Assembly (NCBI GenBank): GCA_949358305.1
Contig: OX442315.1
Span: 20,672,427 to 20,736,426, forward strand
Source: Strigamia acuminata
Taxonomy: Eukaryota; Arthropoda; Chilopoda; Geophilomorpha; Linotaeniidae
Direction: 5' to 3'
DNA length: 64,000 nucleotides
The notes beneath the pieces were generated by a model, which searched no databases, had not been told where the DNA came from, and saw only the letters and a program-made list of their open reading frames with translations. The first letter of the stretch is position 1, and each line of letters starts with the position of its first letter. Made by a program: the position numbers and the translations under genes. Positions 23,887 to 37,249 of this stretch are shown in pieces.

Positions 23887-24729
23887 ATGGTGAGCGAATG
23901 TGGATGCAGTGTTCAAACTGAAAAGTGTTGGCTAATTTTTTGGTTTCATGGTATACGGTAGGCGAGCAAGAAGAGCAGTGCCAAAAGGGCAGTTCGATCG
24001 ACTTCCAATGTATTTGCCATGTTTGAGCAAAACCAGATTCAAGAATTCAAAGAGGTTCATTACACACTAATATTCATAGTTGAATGATTCCACCCACTCA
24101 CTTCTTGTTCTACAGGCTTTCCAGCTGATTGATAACAACAAGGATGGAATCATCGACAAAGAAGACCTACGAATGACATTTGATGCATTAGGTATTTCAA
24201 AAACTTTCTTCTTTTTCAACTAACAAACTTATTCGGCGCGTATATTGTGTTTTAAGGACGCATTGTTGAAAATGCCGATCTGGAATCCATGCTTAGTGAA
24301 GCTCCTGGACCAATCACGTTCACAATGTTTCTTACCATTTTTGGTGACAGAATTTCAGGTTTGCCAAATTTTTTTTTTTTTTTTTTTTTAAACATACCAA
24401 TACCCCAAACTAAAATAAAAAGTCTATTTCCAGGTTCTGACCCAGAGGATGTAATCCTAAACGCGTTTAAGACGTTTGATATGTACAATACTGGCAAAAT
24501 CGACGAGAATAAGTGAGTATTTAAAATAGATAATAGTGTAAATATATACATTTGTTGAGCCGTTGTTGGAATTTGCAGCCTGAAGAGCTCTTTGTGCAAG
24601 TGGGGAGAGAAACTAAACGCCGAGGAAGTAGATCAAGCATTTGGTGAAGCGCCACACGATGCCGATGGACAACTGGATTACAATGCATTTACGCGACTCA
24701 TGACTCGAGGAAAAGAAGACGACGCCTAA
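23887..24729 (+). CDS. Myosin regulatory light chain, short paralog
   Basis: Same role and architecture as its neighbour but without the Ala/Pro extension. Exons 23887-23889 (ATG only), 23962-24054, 24116-24191, 24257-24358, 24434-24512 and 24579-24729 give 167 residues. The phosphorylation segment [10 protein letters not shown] has both the Thr and Ser found in vertebrate RLC MLCK sites. The EF-hand loop is [12 protein letters not shown]. Intron positions 1-4 match the upstream paralog, so the pair arose by tandem duplication. One downstream intron differs: the last two exons of the paralog are fused here. The exon-2 donor is a weak GTTCAT. An AATAAA lies about 8 nt past the stop. Confidence 0.93.
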
Positions 24730-25479
24730 GAATTGAATAAATAACGATACGCATGTTAACGATTCATGTGAATACGATGTGGTTTGTTGTCGCAATGTTT
24801 TTGATCTGATGAAATTACATTAAAAGGGCGGGTCTTGAACCCGTGTCTATTTTATTCTCATTGAATTATTTCAAAAATGGATATACAGAATTTTAAATAT
24901 TATTATCGAAAAAAAGCTTTTCAAAAGATCTACTCAACTAAGTTCAACATTTTTGCGCGTATTTTTTGTTTTGTTATGATTTAAGTACATATTTTTTAAA
25001 CATTATGGCACGACAGTAACGACATTTGTCAAACGTGCCATTTTAAAACACTCCTTTGAGTTTGCTAACAATTTTGTATGGAGCTAAATAGTAAATACTG
25101 TTAAGTTTAATATTTGATCGTTTTGTGCGAAACAATGCCTTAAATTCATTAAAAAATAGTAGTTTATACAAAATTATTTCGCCTATATAAACAAACACAA
25201 ATAGAAATGGAAATTACAATTCAAAAAATTTGACACTAGAACTATTTTAATTTTCACATGCAAATTAGAAAAACCAAACAACTTCAGCCTCCTTTCATTC
25301 TAATAACACTATATCGACCGTACTTAAATTATTTAAAAAACAATCACAGCATTTGGCAGAAGTTAATTAATCAATCAATTAATTAAATTCGGAAGAAGAT
25401 AGTAATAGCGATTTAGACTATTTAGAATAGTAGAGGCACAAATTACGCCAATTACGTTGGCAAGAAACCAAGACAAGCT
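24730..25479. other. Convergent spacer between RLC and NT5C2
   Basis: 750 bp of AT-rich DNA between the 3' ends of a plus- and a minus-strand gene. It presumably holds both 3' UTRs. No exon or repeat structure was recognised. Confidence 0.5.
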
Positions 25480-28400
25480 TCAAGTTTCTTCACCACTGTC
25501 GTCGTCCTCAAGGTCATCTTCATCGTGAGCATGAGTCAGATGTCGAGGGGTATCTGCACGCCAATGCGGTGCCGTCGATGGTTGCCGTTCCAAAATTCTA
25601 GGTCGTCGCACGCTCAAGTCGATTTCGCTAATCACGCTGCCAGCTCGCGAGCGTGAAGCCAGAGGACTTTCGAGGATAAAGCTTTGTTCATGACCCACAG
25701 TTGATTCGTGGGGCATCTTAAAATAAAAAAATAAGTCTTCAACAAAAAATTAAACATTAAAAATACACACAAAATAAAAATATTCTTTACCAACATTGGA
25801 GGAGCTCGAAACATATAGCAAAATGGATAATATATAAGATTGAGAAATGTACCAGAATATAGGTCAGCGTAACGAATCACTTGACTTGCAAAAAAAGTTT
25901 GCCGCGAACCTAAATTCAGTGGGTTCATAAGGAAAAAATTCGAGTTGTTGTTTATTATTCGATTACTACCACTTCGAAAGAGGCTCCCTAAAATGCCATA
26001 CGACATATCCATTTCATGCGTAACTTCCTAAAACAAAAATAAATATATAAATAAATAAATAAATAAATAAAGTCTCAAAAATTACACAATTACCCTCAAA
26101 GCTTGGGTCACTTTGCTGATATCGGGCTTATCTTTCGAACTGCTATCGAGATATCGATAGAAATCGCCAAGATTCACTTCAAGAGTCTGAAGTCGTTGAT
26201 ATAATTGACATTTATCAGTCCACACATGCAATTCTTGATTCAACTCGGGGACAATCAAAAACGTCCTCCATCCTTGAATTTTCTTCGACTTCAAAATGTC
26301 GCCGAAAATATGATCCCCGACGTACAAAACATCCTTTCCTTTCGCGCCGATCAGTTTTGTAAAAACATCACAACTTCCTACGTAAAATTAAATACTGGTA
26401 AACCCCAGTTTGTTTACGAGTCAAAGTACAAGATTTGTTGTACTTTAATTTTTAAATAAAATTGCTCAAATATTTATTATACCTCCCGAATAAACTTGTC
26501 CCGGCTTCAATGGACCCATATGACTTCCCATCTTCAGAGCCGCCGAATCCTATACCAAATTGAAATAAACATTTCATAAACGTTTCAAAACACAAAACTC
26601 GTTTAAATAATGCAAAAATTGCCTTGTCCACTTGTCGAAGAATGGTCCCTTCCTCAAAAAACGTCGGTTTTCTTGCATCAACAACAATATAATCGAAATA
26701 ATCTTGCCACCTATTTTTCTGTTCCCCGGGCTAATAAATAAAATTCGGTCAACAAAAAATTTAAAAACAAATTTAAAAAATAAGCTATCAATAACGGTTT
26801 TACCTGACTAAAATCCAGCAAATAATCCATTATTTTCTGAACAAATAAACAAAATAACATAAAATTCCATTTTTATTCACAAAATTCGACAAACTGAGCT
26901 TACCTCGCTGTATTTATAATCACTATTCGTCAACAGGAAGGTTTTTGCGCCATGTTCTCTCATTCTTAAACAAAAATAAAATTTTCAAAACAGATATTCA
27001 ATACACTCATTAATCTTAATCTACCTCTTTAACAACATTGGTAAACGTTCATCCTTCAACACATACTTATCCACGTTATTGATGGTTTCTTGTTTCAGTG
27101 TGCCCTGTGTAAACAAAACAAATTCCAATTCTTGTTATCATTTTATTGATCTAACCTAAACATTATTGCATACTTTAAAATGAACCCAATCAACGGAAGC
27201 TCTAACATCCTGAAATATGGATCTGAAGGACATAAACATTTCCCCACTCTTAACACCAGTTTCGGTGCTAATCAATAAAAGTTGAATTTTATTTTCAAAC
27301 TTATTCAAACGTTAGATTTGATTACCTGATGTAATCGGGTGAATTTGTGAAGTAATCCACCAAGCAAGCCAGAAGATAAGTTTCTATTAAATAACAATTA
27401 CGGATTTTAAAATAAACTACTCATAATACCGTATTTATTAGATTAAGAGCCGCGGCTCTTATTCAAAACTGCCACTCTCGGCCGTAATTACAATTTCTGT
27501 TTTACACGAAAATATAATATTTTTCCCGTTCGCTTTTAACGTTCGTTACGTCAAATGCAAAAAAAATACCGTATTTTCCTGATTATACAGTATTTTTACT
27601 GCCACAGCTGCGGCTCTTAATCGAATAAATACAGTAATAGTGTCGTAATTTAACCTGGTAAATTGAAAAGCGTGTTAAGAATGTACACGCGTTGCTCTTC
27701 AAGCTGAATAAATTTGTTTGGATAAAGTGTGTAAACGTCAATTCTAATGAAATAGATACAAGCTGGAAAATTGTAAACTAAAATTTAAATTCAAAATGAA
27801 CAGCTTACGTTTTCAAAAATTTAAATCCATGAATGCAAACCAAAATATTGCCATAAGCATCCACTTTCAATAGATTTCCATACGCAGTATCGAACCAAAG
27901 TCCTCTAAAGACAGAAAAAGGAAACGAAATGAATACAGCGAAGTATGAGCGCGATAAAGCAAGGCAAAATAGATTCATCTTTTAAAAAAAAATATTTATA
28001 TGGTATATAAAGGAAAGAGGTAACAAAGGAAAGAAACATTCAACACAGAAACACTTTAGTATTAAGCCAGATTAAAAATATCAATATGCCCACCTATGGA
28101 CCAGCAGATCTCCACCTGCAAATCAAAAATATCTGTTAAAATGCAGAGTAAACAAAAAAAAACGAAAAAAGAAACAAAAAACCACCAAAAAAACAAAACA
28201 CAAAAAAAAACCTTGGATCAATAAAAACAGATATTCACACTTTATATCTTATAAAAATTATCTTAAAAAAATTAAAACTAATAAAAAAAAATTTTTTTTT
28301 TTATGCTGACCTAATGGGAAAAGTATGGTCATATTCAAAATCCTTCATCTCAGGCGGGTAACCAAGCGATATTAGACGATCTACAATCATTTTAAAACTC

Positions 28401-29767
28401 AACGATTCGTAATCAGGAGATTTATAAACTAGAAAATAAAGGTTAAAGTTAAAATTTATTCATCACAGTAATAAAAATATTTTTAAAAATTATTTATTTT
28501 AAATTACCAGCAAGGGTATAGTCCATATCGAAGCCATAAAATCGAATTTTCTCTAAATGTAAACTTCTGTTTACAAATATCCTATTGATGAAAAAAACAA
28601 AACAAACAAAAAAACAGTTAAATAAAAGTTAAAAATAACAGAAAACATTTATGTGTGTGTGTAATTGCCGCGCCGTGAAGCATGCCAAATTGCAAAATCA
28701 ATTTCTTTAGCTATTTCCACCGTCGACAATCCATCGCAATGCGCAAAGCAAAACAAACAACCAACTAAAATAAAATCAGATAATAAGTTCCCGATTTACC
28801 GGGGTTGGCCATCAACGTTTCCCGCCTGACAAATCTGTCCGTTGATACAGTCCTCGCACACCATGTTCTAAATGTTACTGTCGTAAAGTGACAGAAGTCC
28901 TGTATTTTTATCCTAAAAAGTGTAATATAAGATCTCGTTGCAAAACGCTATTTGCTTGGCTGATAACCAAAACTCTACTGAAGTTCTTTCAGCGAATTTT
29001 TTTCAAGTTGAGTTCAAAACCTCCTAGGCGGGGTTTAGGAAGCTGTCAATTGAAGATTAATGTGACCTCTTAACCTTCATATTCCTCGTAAAGACAGGCG
29101 AACGAATTAAAAAACAGTTCCATAATTCCTTCGACCAAATACCTGGTAGACTAACTGTATAATATAATAAGGATGTAGTACTTAAAATTCCACAAAATTG
29201 TGTCATGGATTTCAACATTTTTCTCTCATTTGATTTATGTTTCCTCTCGGAAACTTATCACAAACATTTCGGAATGTTGATTTTTTAAAAAAAATAAATA
29301 AATAAAAATAAAAAACAAGTGGGAAAAGCACATCTAATGCCAAAAAGAGCTTCGCTGATTACAGATAGCTTATTACGTAAGAGGAAATGTTTCAGCGGTT
29401 TATTTTGTGACATTTTCTAATAAAAAGCTTCACACTTGCCTATGTTGCGTTTCTCTATAATATTTTTTAATTGGCACGTGATCAAAGATTGGAGATGCTC
29501 CGGTATCGTTTAAACTTTCAGCGGATGTTTTGTTGTTCAGAGTAACTTCAGTCGATGCAGATTGACTGACTGGAAAATCAATAACATTTTCTAAATTTAA
29601 ATTTTAAACTTAACAAATGGCAGTTAAATTAAGTCATTACGTGAGTCGACAGCTCGCAAATCAAAAGCGGAATCCATGTACATGGGCGGCGGATTTTCCT
29701 TCGACAGGTGACGAGATAAATCTTCTCCTTGGGTTGCGGGTGACTTACGCTTTGCTTTAGTCGCCAT
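25480..29767 (-). CDS. Cytosolic purine 5'-nucleotidase
   Basis: HAD-superfamily enzyme that dephosphorylates IMP and GMP in the cytosol. The DxDxT nucleophile motif is visible as [11 protein letters not shown] (about 28530). Further blocks are [34 protein letters not shown] (metal-binding DHxxGD, 26327-26283), [45 protein letters not shown] and [10 protein letters not shown]. The C-terminus ends in the family's acidic tail ([16 protein letters not shown]). Many exons are separated by short introns. The start at 29767 gives [16 protein letters not shown] and joins through exon 29569-29440 (ending [10 protein letters not shown], like human KKYRREAYHR) to the exon starting [11 protein letters not shown]. 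An alternative first exon lies at 28864. Oddities are a GC donor and a 60-nt stop-free intron. Confidence 0.93.
25910..25969 (-). other. 60-nt stop-free intron of NT5C2
   Basis: GTAGTAATCG...TTTAG interrupts [13 protein letters not shown]. It is a multiple of three, with no in-frame stop, so retention would insert 20 residues between GSLFRSG and SRQTFFA. The equivalent human protein has no insertion here, which supports the intron reading. Confidence 0.7.
27428..27634. mobile_element. MITE-like element (NT5C2 intron)
   Basis: Starts TACCGTATTTATTAGATTAA followed by GAGCCGCGGCTCTTA and ends with the complementary AAGAGCCGC/TTAATCGAATAAATACAGTA. It contains an extra internal ACCGTATTTTCCTGATTATA. 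It belongs to the same family as 21308, 38107 and 40181. Confidence 0.6.
28800..28864 (-). CDS. Alternative first exon of NT5C2
   Basis: Reads [20 protein letters not shown] then PR across the GTAAAT donor. It is 21 codons plus two bases, the phase needed to join the exon starting (G)ATATTTGTAAAC and give [13 protein letters not shown]. Because it lies inside the intron of the longer form, it would be driven by an internal promoter. The Cys-rich sequence resembles nothing I recognise. The support is the in-frame ATG, correct phase and clean donor. Confidence 0.5.
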
Positions 29768-30336
29768 AAAAGGTCGGGTTTATCAACTGCAATGAAAATA
29801 TTTCACATTTTAGATATTGATATGACTATTTGAGAGGAAATTGACGTAGAGTTGAGGGAATTTACCGCAGTGCACTTCGCTTATCAGCAATACGCAACTA
29901 TCGGTTAATTGGAAATTAATAAATCGTTTTTGTTTACTTTATGCACCTGCTTCACGCTAAATATTCGGGTTATATCTATATTCCTCTAGCTAAATGACTA
30001 GTAACTATCAGAAGTAATGTTTAGCAGCTGTTCTGTTCAGTCCTCTTGTGTTAATTTTCAACACTTAAAAACAGATGCCAGTGCACGCAGTGTTGAAGAT
30101 AACAGGTGTTGTTCTATGCTTAGATGTTGCCGGTATTGTAGAGAATTATATAAAATAAAATAACAAATTGATGAGTGATTTCACAATATTAAAACAATTA
30201 AAAATTTAAATTTAAATGGTTAAATTATTTATACAGTGTATTTTTTATTTTTATTAAAACAATTTAGGTGATTTGGTCTGTGCCTATCGTACTTCATTCC
30301 TCCATGCCTCCATCTCCACTGTATTGATTATACAAG
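29768..30336. promoter_or_regulatory. Divergent NT5C2/BCCIP promoter interval
   Basis: 569 bp separate the two start codons. The interval holds a short AT-rich core and no TATA box that I could pick out with confidence. It probably contains both 5' leaders. Confidence 0.4.
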
Positions 30337-31549
30337 ATGGCAGCACCTAGCAGAAAACGCCGTGCTGTTGATGAAAGAGTCCAGAATAACGACGATTCCA
30401 TTCATGATATTTCAGACAATGATCTGCAATATGATAGTGGTTCTACGGTCGGTTCGTCAGATAGTGAAAGTGAAATAATGGTAACGGTATGACAAACATA
30501 CGGCATGTGTACCCAATATAAGCCTAAACTGATTTTTTTTTTTATTTAGGAAATCAACGTTGATTTTGAAGCAAGGCCCTTCGAGGTACCCGATTTGCCT
30601 GGCGTAAAAAATCTTATTCGACAATTGATTTTAGATAATGAAATTGTCAAAGATTTGCCGGATATTCTGTTGGCACAAACTTCGATCGGTTGTGTTATTA
30701 AGGTAAGACGAGCAAATAAGAATGAAATGAGAATAAAATGAAAATATAATTATAAATTTGCTTTGTAGCAATGTGAAAACACTGAAGACAGCGAAGACGA
30801 TGAAGGCGGCGATGTTTTTGGCGTAATAAGCGTGATAAACATTTCAGAAAAGAAGGTATTGCATGAAAAATGTCTTAAAGACAATATTAAACTTAAATTT
30901 TTTTGTTTTAAGAATGTTCCGTGTATTCACTTGCTTCGGACAATGCTCCTAAGCAAATGTAAAGAATCATCCGACTCAAAAACATACGAATTTTTGTCCA
31001 AATTGCTTGAAGACAACACGAATCAAGTGGGATTTGTCATTTGTGACCGATTCATCAATATTCCTTCGAAAATCGCACATCCAATGTACGATAGCTTAAG
31101 GTACGAAATTGGTTTTTGATTCGCAATTTTCCCTATTTTCAATTTAATCCACTCGTTATAGAAATGACATCTTGGCAGAAAACGCAAAAAATTTGCGTTA
31201 TAAATTTTCACATTACCTTACAATGAGCAAATTGTACGAGCCAGTTAACAGCATGAGAGTAAGCAGCAATGACGATTACGTGAACCAAGAAGACTTTGAA
31301 TTTAAAACTGTAAGAAATGTCGCTTTGCTTAAATAATATAATTTTTAATTTATAAATATATATCGTAATTAGGAATCGCTAATCAGTTTCAAGTACAGCG
31401 TTAAAGATAAGACTGGTCCGGCATTACAGGGCGAATGGGACGCGTCTGAGGAGAGTGAATTGATGCCATTTCGACAAGTGACAGTTTTAACCGCTGATAA
31501 ATGGAACGGTGTTATTGACAAGTTGAAATCTTTGTTCGGTGGCGTATAA
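30337..31549 (+). CDS. BRCA2 and CDKN1A-interacting protein
   Basis: BCCIP family protein (Bcp1 in yeast), involved in genome stability and uL14 chaperoning or export in large-subunit biogenesis. Six exons (30337-30486, 30550-30702, 30769-30855, 30913-31100, 31162-31309, 31373-31549) give 300 residues against about 314 in human. The N-terminus is basic (APSRKRRAVDE) and is followed by an acidic Asp/Ser stretch. Conserved blocks are VNFEAY-like VDFEARPFEV, IGCVIKQ, EDSEDDEGGDVFGVISVIN, VGFVICDRFINIPSKIAHPMYDSL and the C-terminal FRQVTVLTADKWNGVIDKL. The stop codon overlaps an AATAAA (31548-31553). Confidence 0.93.
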
Positions 31550-31837
31550 TAAAGTCGTTTGCAACTGAGAATTTATTTTGTATTTCATATTACAAAGCAT
31601 CATTTTGTTGTTTGTTTAATAAATGGAGCAGACATGACAAATCTCAAGTCTAGATGATTATGTACAGACTACACACAAATTATATCAGCTGGTGAAAAAT
31701 TTTTAAAATTGATCACAATTTAGAAAAGATTTGACACTGCACTCGTTTTGCGAACAAGAATTTGATAAGACTCAAGCCGCGATTTACAAGCGCACGCATC
31801 CCACGCTTTTTCTAAACACCGAGTTTTAAAAATCTTT

Positions 31838-33467
31838 TTAAACAGCTCTGCCCAAATAAATTATTTCCGGAGGAACTTCGCCCATCAAGTTGATCTCCAG
31901 GAAACTGAGTTTACCGTAGAAGTCACGAATTTGTTTATCTGCTGTATTCACCTGGCAATAAGCGCCGAAAGACCCTTTAAGAAGAATCACATTGAATTAA
32001 AAGTCAAATCATTTGTACAAAGTAAATTTTACCATTGGCACGAAGTGCAGCCATGACGCAAATCAGCAAACATTTGCATACACTTAAATCACTGACACTC
32101 AGGAGTAAATTAAGTTTGAGGATGGACGGGTGCAGTTTGTATAGATCTTCGGGAATGTCATGTTTGAAACAATGAAAACTATTCATAACTTCCTGCAAAC
32201 AAATAAATAAATATTTAAAAATCAATTTTTTATATATAGAAATTAATGTTTAAGAACCTCTGCAGCAGTCATCATTTCGCTGGAATCTTTTTTCTTTAGT
32301 GGGTATTTGGCACACATTTCTGGAATCCATATTTGCTCGAATTTTTCAAAAAACTGCTTCGCATCCAGTGCCGCCAAGCCATAGCCGCACAAACCATCTT
32401 CGTCTTCCACAATAAAACAAAATTCCGGAGTTAAACGCAAAAAACCACCAATTAATCTAAAAAAAATATATTTATTAATGTAAATCTATATTTATCTTGC
32501 TGAATATTTCTTACTTATCCCCCATTAAATCCGGATATTCAGGAGCAATATCAGAACCGTCTAATCCATCGTTGCAAGTTTTACGACATAATTCGTACAC
32601 GGCAGCCTAATTACACAAATTCAATATAAATTCAATAAAAATACACAAATAATTCGAAATTGTACCTTATCTTCTGGTAAATATGGCCGTATATTATGCA
32701 TTTTGTTGTAAGGAGCTTCAGGTGGTTTCCATATAAATAAATCGCTCGAATTCTCCAGTGGAATGAGTCGCTATCGAAAGGAAAAGTAATAAATTAACTA
32801 AGGCACATCGTTTACAGCAGCAAGAAATCTGTGCAACAAAGAGATAGCTCTGACAAACACTCAAAAGCTTTTACACAAAAAGATAAATAATCATCCTGGC
32901 TCAGATGCACACCTGAAGCTCAGCTGTGAGACCGCCACGGAACACCCATGGTTCCTGCTCGCCGTTCATGAAGGCTTCTTTCCATCCTTTAGTGAACCCT
33001 ATATTACGAGCAATTGTCAAGAAAAATTGAAAAGGATGAGGGAGTGTACACTAAAGCACAACAGAAAAGAAAACAAGGCGTGAACATGCGTTAATTATTC
33101 ATCAAATCTATTCCTTCAGTGGCAGGGTTTAGATTGCACATTAAAATGTGGCAAATATAGCGTTAAAAGTAAATTTAGCTGCGCATGCTAAATGGTATTT
33201 CCAAAACTTGATGCAAAGAATAATTATAATTACTTAAAACGTGCAAACTGCTCGTTTAGATGCGCAAAACAAGCGGTTTGCACTTGTTTAAATGTTTTAA
33301 ATTCCAATGAACTTAAGAAAATACTAAATACTAATTTCGCACATTTACTTGAATGGTGACTGAATAACAGCCCTAAAATAGAATTATTTGTATTATAATT
33401 TTGTCTACAAATCAGAAAAGAAATTCAATGTCTTCATATCTCACAGCCTAAACAAACTTTCGTCATC

Positions 33468-33507
<40 letters not shown>

Positions 33508-36483
33508 AAAAAAGAAAAAAAAAAAAAAAAAATTGAACCTAAACGAAATCAAGCCAACTATTAGTGTCACTGATGAAGTCACCATTCGTTTTTTTTTAAG
33601 TCCCAAACAACCAAAAATAAACAAAAACTAACGCTTGCCTTTGAAACTAAAATAAACAAATTCGCCTCAACCCCTCCTTGCATCGCCGTTTATTGCCAAG
33701 TTTTGGAAATATTCCATTTATAATTCAGATCTAATTAACTATGCGCCAAGATTGCGCTGAAAGTCGGTGAGAATCGCATATATAAAAAGAAATTTAAAAA
33801 AAAAATAAAATAAAATATAAAGGAAACAAAAAAAAAACATTTAGCAACGCTTTGTCACCATAGCGTACACGTGTAAGATCCTTGGACGTAATTGGCTACA
33901 GTTTGCGGTACATGTCCCATGGCTGGAATTTGGGCCAATTAAAAAAAAAATGGAAAAAAAGAGAAAAAAAAAATTAGTGATGTAAAAATACCTGAAAATA
34001 ACGATCATCAAATTCTTAAAAGAGAATTTTTTTTTTAAAACATGCTATCAAATTCAAGTATTCAAAAATAAAAATAAAATATAAATTTTGTTTCAAACTA
34101 AAATAAATCTTGAAATTATTTGTCAATTACCTAACCACCTGACGTAAGAATTCATGAGGGTAACAACCCCTCGTAGATCCCAAACATAGGGATACATTTC
34201 GTATAACAAACATCTATTAGGACACGCATTAAAATGTTCCAACATTCTACTAATAGATTTGGCTAAACCATCAAATTTCTCCGCTCGAAGCCGCCATTCG
34301 TCACACTATTAAACGAAATTACATTAAAATATTTCATTAATCGATTAAAACCCGCAAATCATGCATCCAGATGAGCACAAGTGACGACCTGCTCGTTAAT
34401 TCACCTGTTGTTTAGTTGATGGATCGTCCGAAATGAGTTTTTCTTGGCAAGCGAGATTAGAATTCACCTTTAACCAATGGAATTCCTGCAACAGCTGCAA
34501 TCCTGTAACCCCGTGCTCAAAAGGTAAGTAAAACAAATCAACAAGAATAGAAACATCATCGGCCGTAATTTCAATATCCTTCTTCAAATCGTTGTCCATC
34601 TGCATCTTCATTTCTTCGTCGGATTTGCAGTCCTTGATGACACTCCCACCAGGAAGTTCCACTTGAAAAGAAAAAATTAATTAATTAATCATACAAACTT
34701 AAACTTCATTCAATCTAAATTACAATCCATTGGTTCGACAACCGGATCTTCACCGGGTAAAATCGTGGTGGTCGCGATTACCGTCGACGAAATGAGTGAA
34801 TTCATGACTGGATTCATGATAGGCTGAAATGTCGAATCTGAAGCCATTTCTACAAGCGTCTGCATTTGGTTAAGGCTTGTTGATGCAATCGCGGTAGTTG
34901 TCGTATTCGTCGTGGGTGTGGAAAGACCACCAATGCACGTCGCAACTAGAGGTAAGGTAATTTGAGGCTTGGCCAACCTCCCATGCACAAGCTTCGGCCG
35001 GGAAAATTCCGGAAGCCAGTCGTTTACTGCCATTTTTAGGGCTTTTTTAGGATGATATGTATTGGGCCCCAAATGCATCGGTATGTCTTCGACTGAACCG
35101 TTTTCGCTCTCAGTTTCGAGCTTAATATCTGCGCTGATCGAATCGTCTACAAATAAATTAACAAAATCAATTAAAGATGTTTATCTTTTATTTATTTGAA
35201 ATTTACTCACTCAAACTCAGATCTCTCTTCCCGTCAACATTACATTTACTCCACTGGGCTAATGTATGAATTGGGATAAAATTCGCCTCATATTCGCAAT
35301 TAGGATTTAACATAGACCCTCGTAGATAAGGAATTAAGTCTGGAGAACGACCACTGTAAGGACCCAAAAATATACGTCTCTGGTCGTAGTCATTGGCGTG
35401 TAGATTGTCCCATATGACGGGCGGTCGGTGCAGAACTTCTGTCAATTCCTCAATTGATTGCAGCGTTATGTTTTTCGTTATTACTTTAGCTCCTATTAAA
35501 CAAAGCAAAAATCCATATATTCAGTTATTTTTTAAATTTTTGTTTTTTCGCTCCAAAATGTCGTCTTAACCTGTCCATAAAATGTCAATGCCAGGTAACA
35601 ACTTGGAACCTATCGTGTTCAAATATTCGGAATTTTGCACGTTAGGCATGGCCCTCGAAGCCGAGTATTCAGTCGGACAGAACAAAAATTTAGGCTGGCC
35701 TAAATGTTGATAAACTTCATTGGTTACGGAAACTTGTGCATGAGCAAAAGACTGAAAAATTTCTTTGTCAGCTTCGCCCATTTCCGGTTCAATGTCGTCG
35801 AAGAGTAATGAGAAGGCTGTACACCCAAATTGAGAAACCTACAAAAATGCATTGACCATCCAAACATTAACAAACAAAGCAAAAAATTCAAATTTCAAAT
35901 TTCAATACTTGTTCCAACTTCCGTTTCAAACTTGTAACCTCTTTGCTGCTCGAATATGTAATATCGAGTCCAGGAGATAAAGCGTAGTAAAATGTGATTC
36001 CATTATTATTAGCGGCCTGAATCAGACTTGTCAAATGCTCTAAAATAGATACGTTAAACACACGTTAATTTTATTTATTCATTTTAAATTATTTTTAGAT
36101 ATATAAACCTGCTTCCTCGACTGAATATAATTCTCGCCAGAAGGCTCTATGCTTGCAATCATCTTTTGGCGCATAAACATAAGCATTCATGCCTTGCTTG
36201 TTCATCCTAATGCATAAAAATGTAATTAATAATCAACAATTTATACAATTGAACGAAATTTACTTTGTAAAAAGATCTTTTCTCTGTTCAGGTGTCCAAG
36301 GCTTGCCATAAAAACCTTTAAAAAAATAATTATTTAGTAAAAATTAATTGTGGACTTTTAAATTGTATTGGGTTGGGTGCAAATTGGTTGTTTTTCGTTA
36401 CCTTCGATGACACCGCAAAGGAAATTTCCGTTCGGCATGTTCAGATTATCTATCATTTCATTAGCGATGCCCGCGCCCGACAT
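31838..36483 (-). CDS. Protein O-GlcNAcase
   Basis: GH84 enzyme that removes O-linked GlcNAc from nuclear and cytosolic proteins. From the start at 36483 the exons give [26 protein letters not shown], the GH84 signature. They continue with [32 protein letters not shown] and [10 protein letters not shown], whose adjacent Asp pair is the catalytic dyad of the family (about 35795), then [44 protein letters not shown] and [16 protein letters not shown] Ser/Thr-rich linker and helical region follow (35078-34130). The C-terminal pseudo-acetyltransferase-like domain (32990-31838) contains [20 protein letters not shown] and [13 protein letters not shown] and ends [10 protein letters not shown] weak GTTTAT donor follows EEA near 36110. 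Exons around 33000-34130 are less certain. Confidence 0.92.
33472..33532. repeat. Long poly(A) tract
   Basis: About 60 bases, almost all A with two interrupting G residues, in an OGA intron. It is possibly the tail of a retroposed sequence, but no body with target-site duplication could be delimited. Confidence 0.6.
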
Positions 36484-37249
36484 TTTAACGTTTTGATCAA
36501 ATGCAACTTGTCAATACTAGAAATTTGCACACAAACTATTTTCCATTGACAAAGCCAATGCCAAAATCGTGTATCAAACACTAAGCAGTAATCCAATTAA
36601 CTACTACAATTATTAACTAGTTTTGCAAACAAGATTAGTAGGCAAAACACGTCAAAAATTCATCCCGTTAAGCTTCAGGTCTCCCAGTTACGGATATAAC
36701 ATATAAACCACAGAGCCAGACAAGATCAACCTAACTGGTGCCATTACGCATGCGTCAAAGACTAGCTCATTCAGTTCGTGCATAGTTGTGCTATCTAGTG
36801 GCAATAAAGCAAAACGGAAATATTATTGCTCTAAAAACCAAAAAAAAAAAAAACACAGCAAAAGAAACCCATATCCATTTTGACAAAACCCAAAACAGTT
36901 TTTAGAGGAATTTAGGTAAAAGAGAGATGATAAAGAGAGAAAAAAAGCAAAATATTCTCCCAAAATTTAAATTAAATTTAAATTAAAAATTCTAATGTTC
37001 TGAATAATGAATGGGAAAAAATAACATTTACAAATAGTTTCATCCCCTGTGTAAATACAATTTATATACCGGTATTTATTCTTAAACACTCCCGACCCGA
37101 AGAATCCTGGGTTCAAGGGTACAGAAAGATGAAAGTTGTCTCGTGGAGAAATCCCTCGAGAAATCCCCTTGTGTAGAAGGAAGATGCTTTCTGATTCGCT
37201 CCGCTTGGTGACGGCAGTGATGGATACAGAGACATTTTAGGGTGATTGC

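Noticed and set aside
28090-28127. 22-nt micro-exon candidate in NT5C2 (GTGGAGATCTGCTGGTCC core)
   Set aside because: Flanked by AG and GT, but inclusion would bring an immediate in-frame TAG. The conserved protein is obtained by skipping it.
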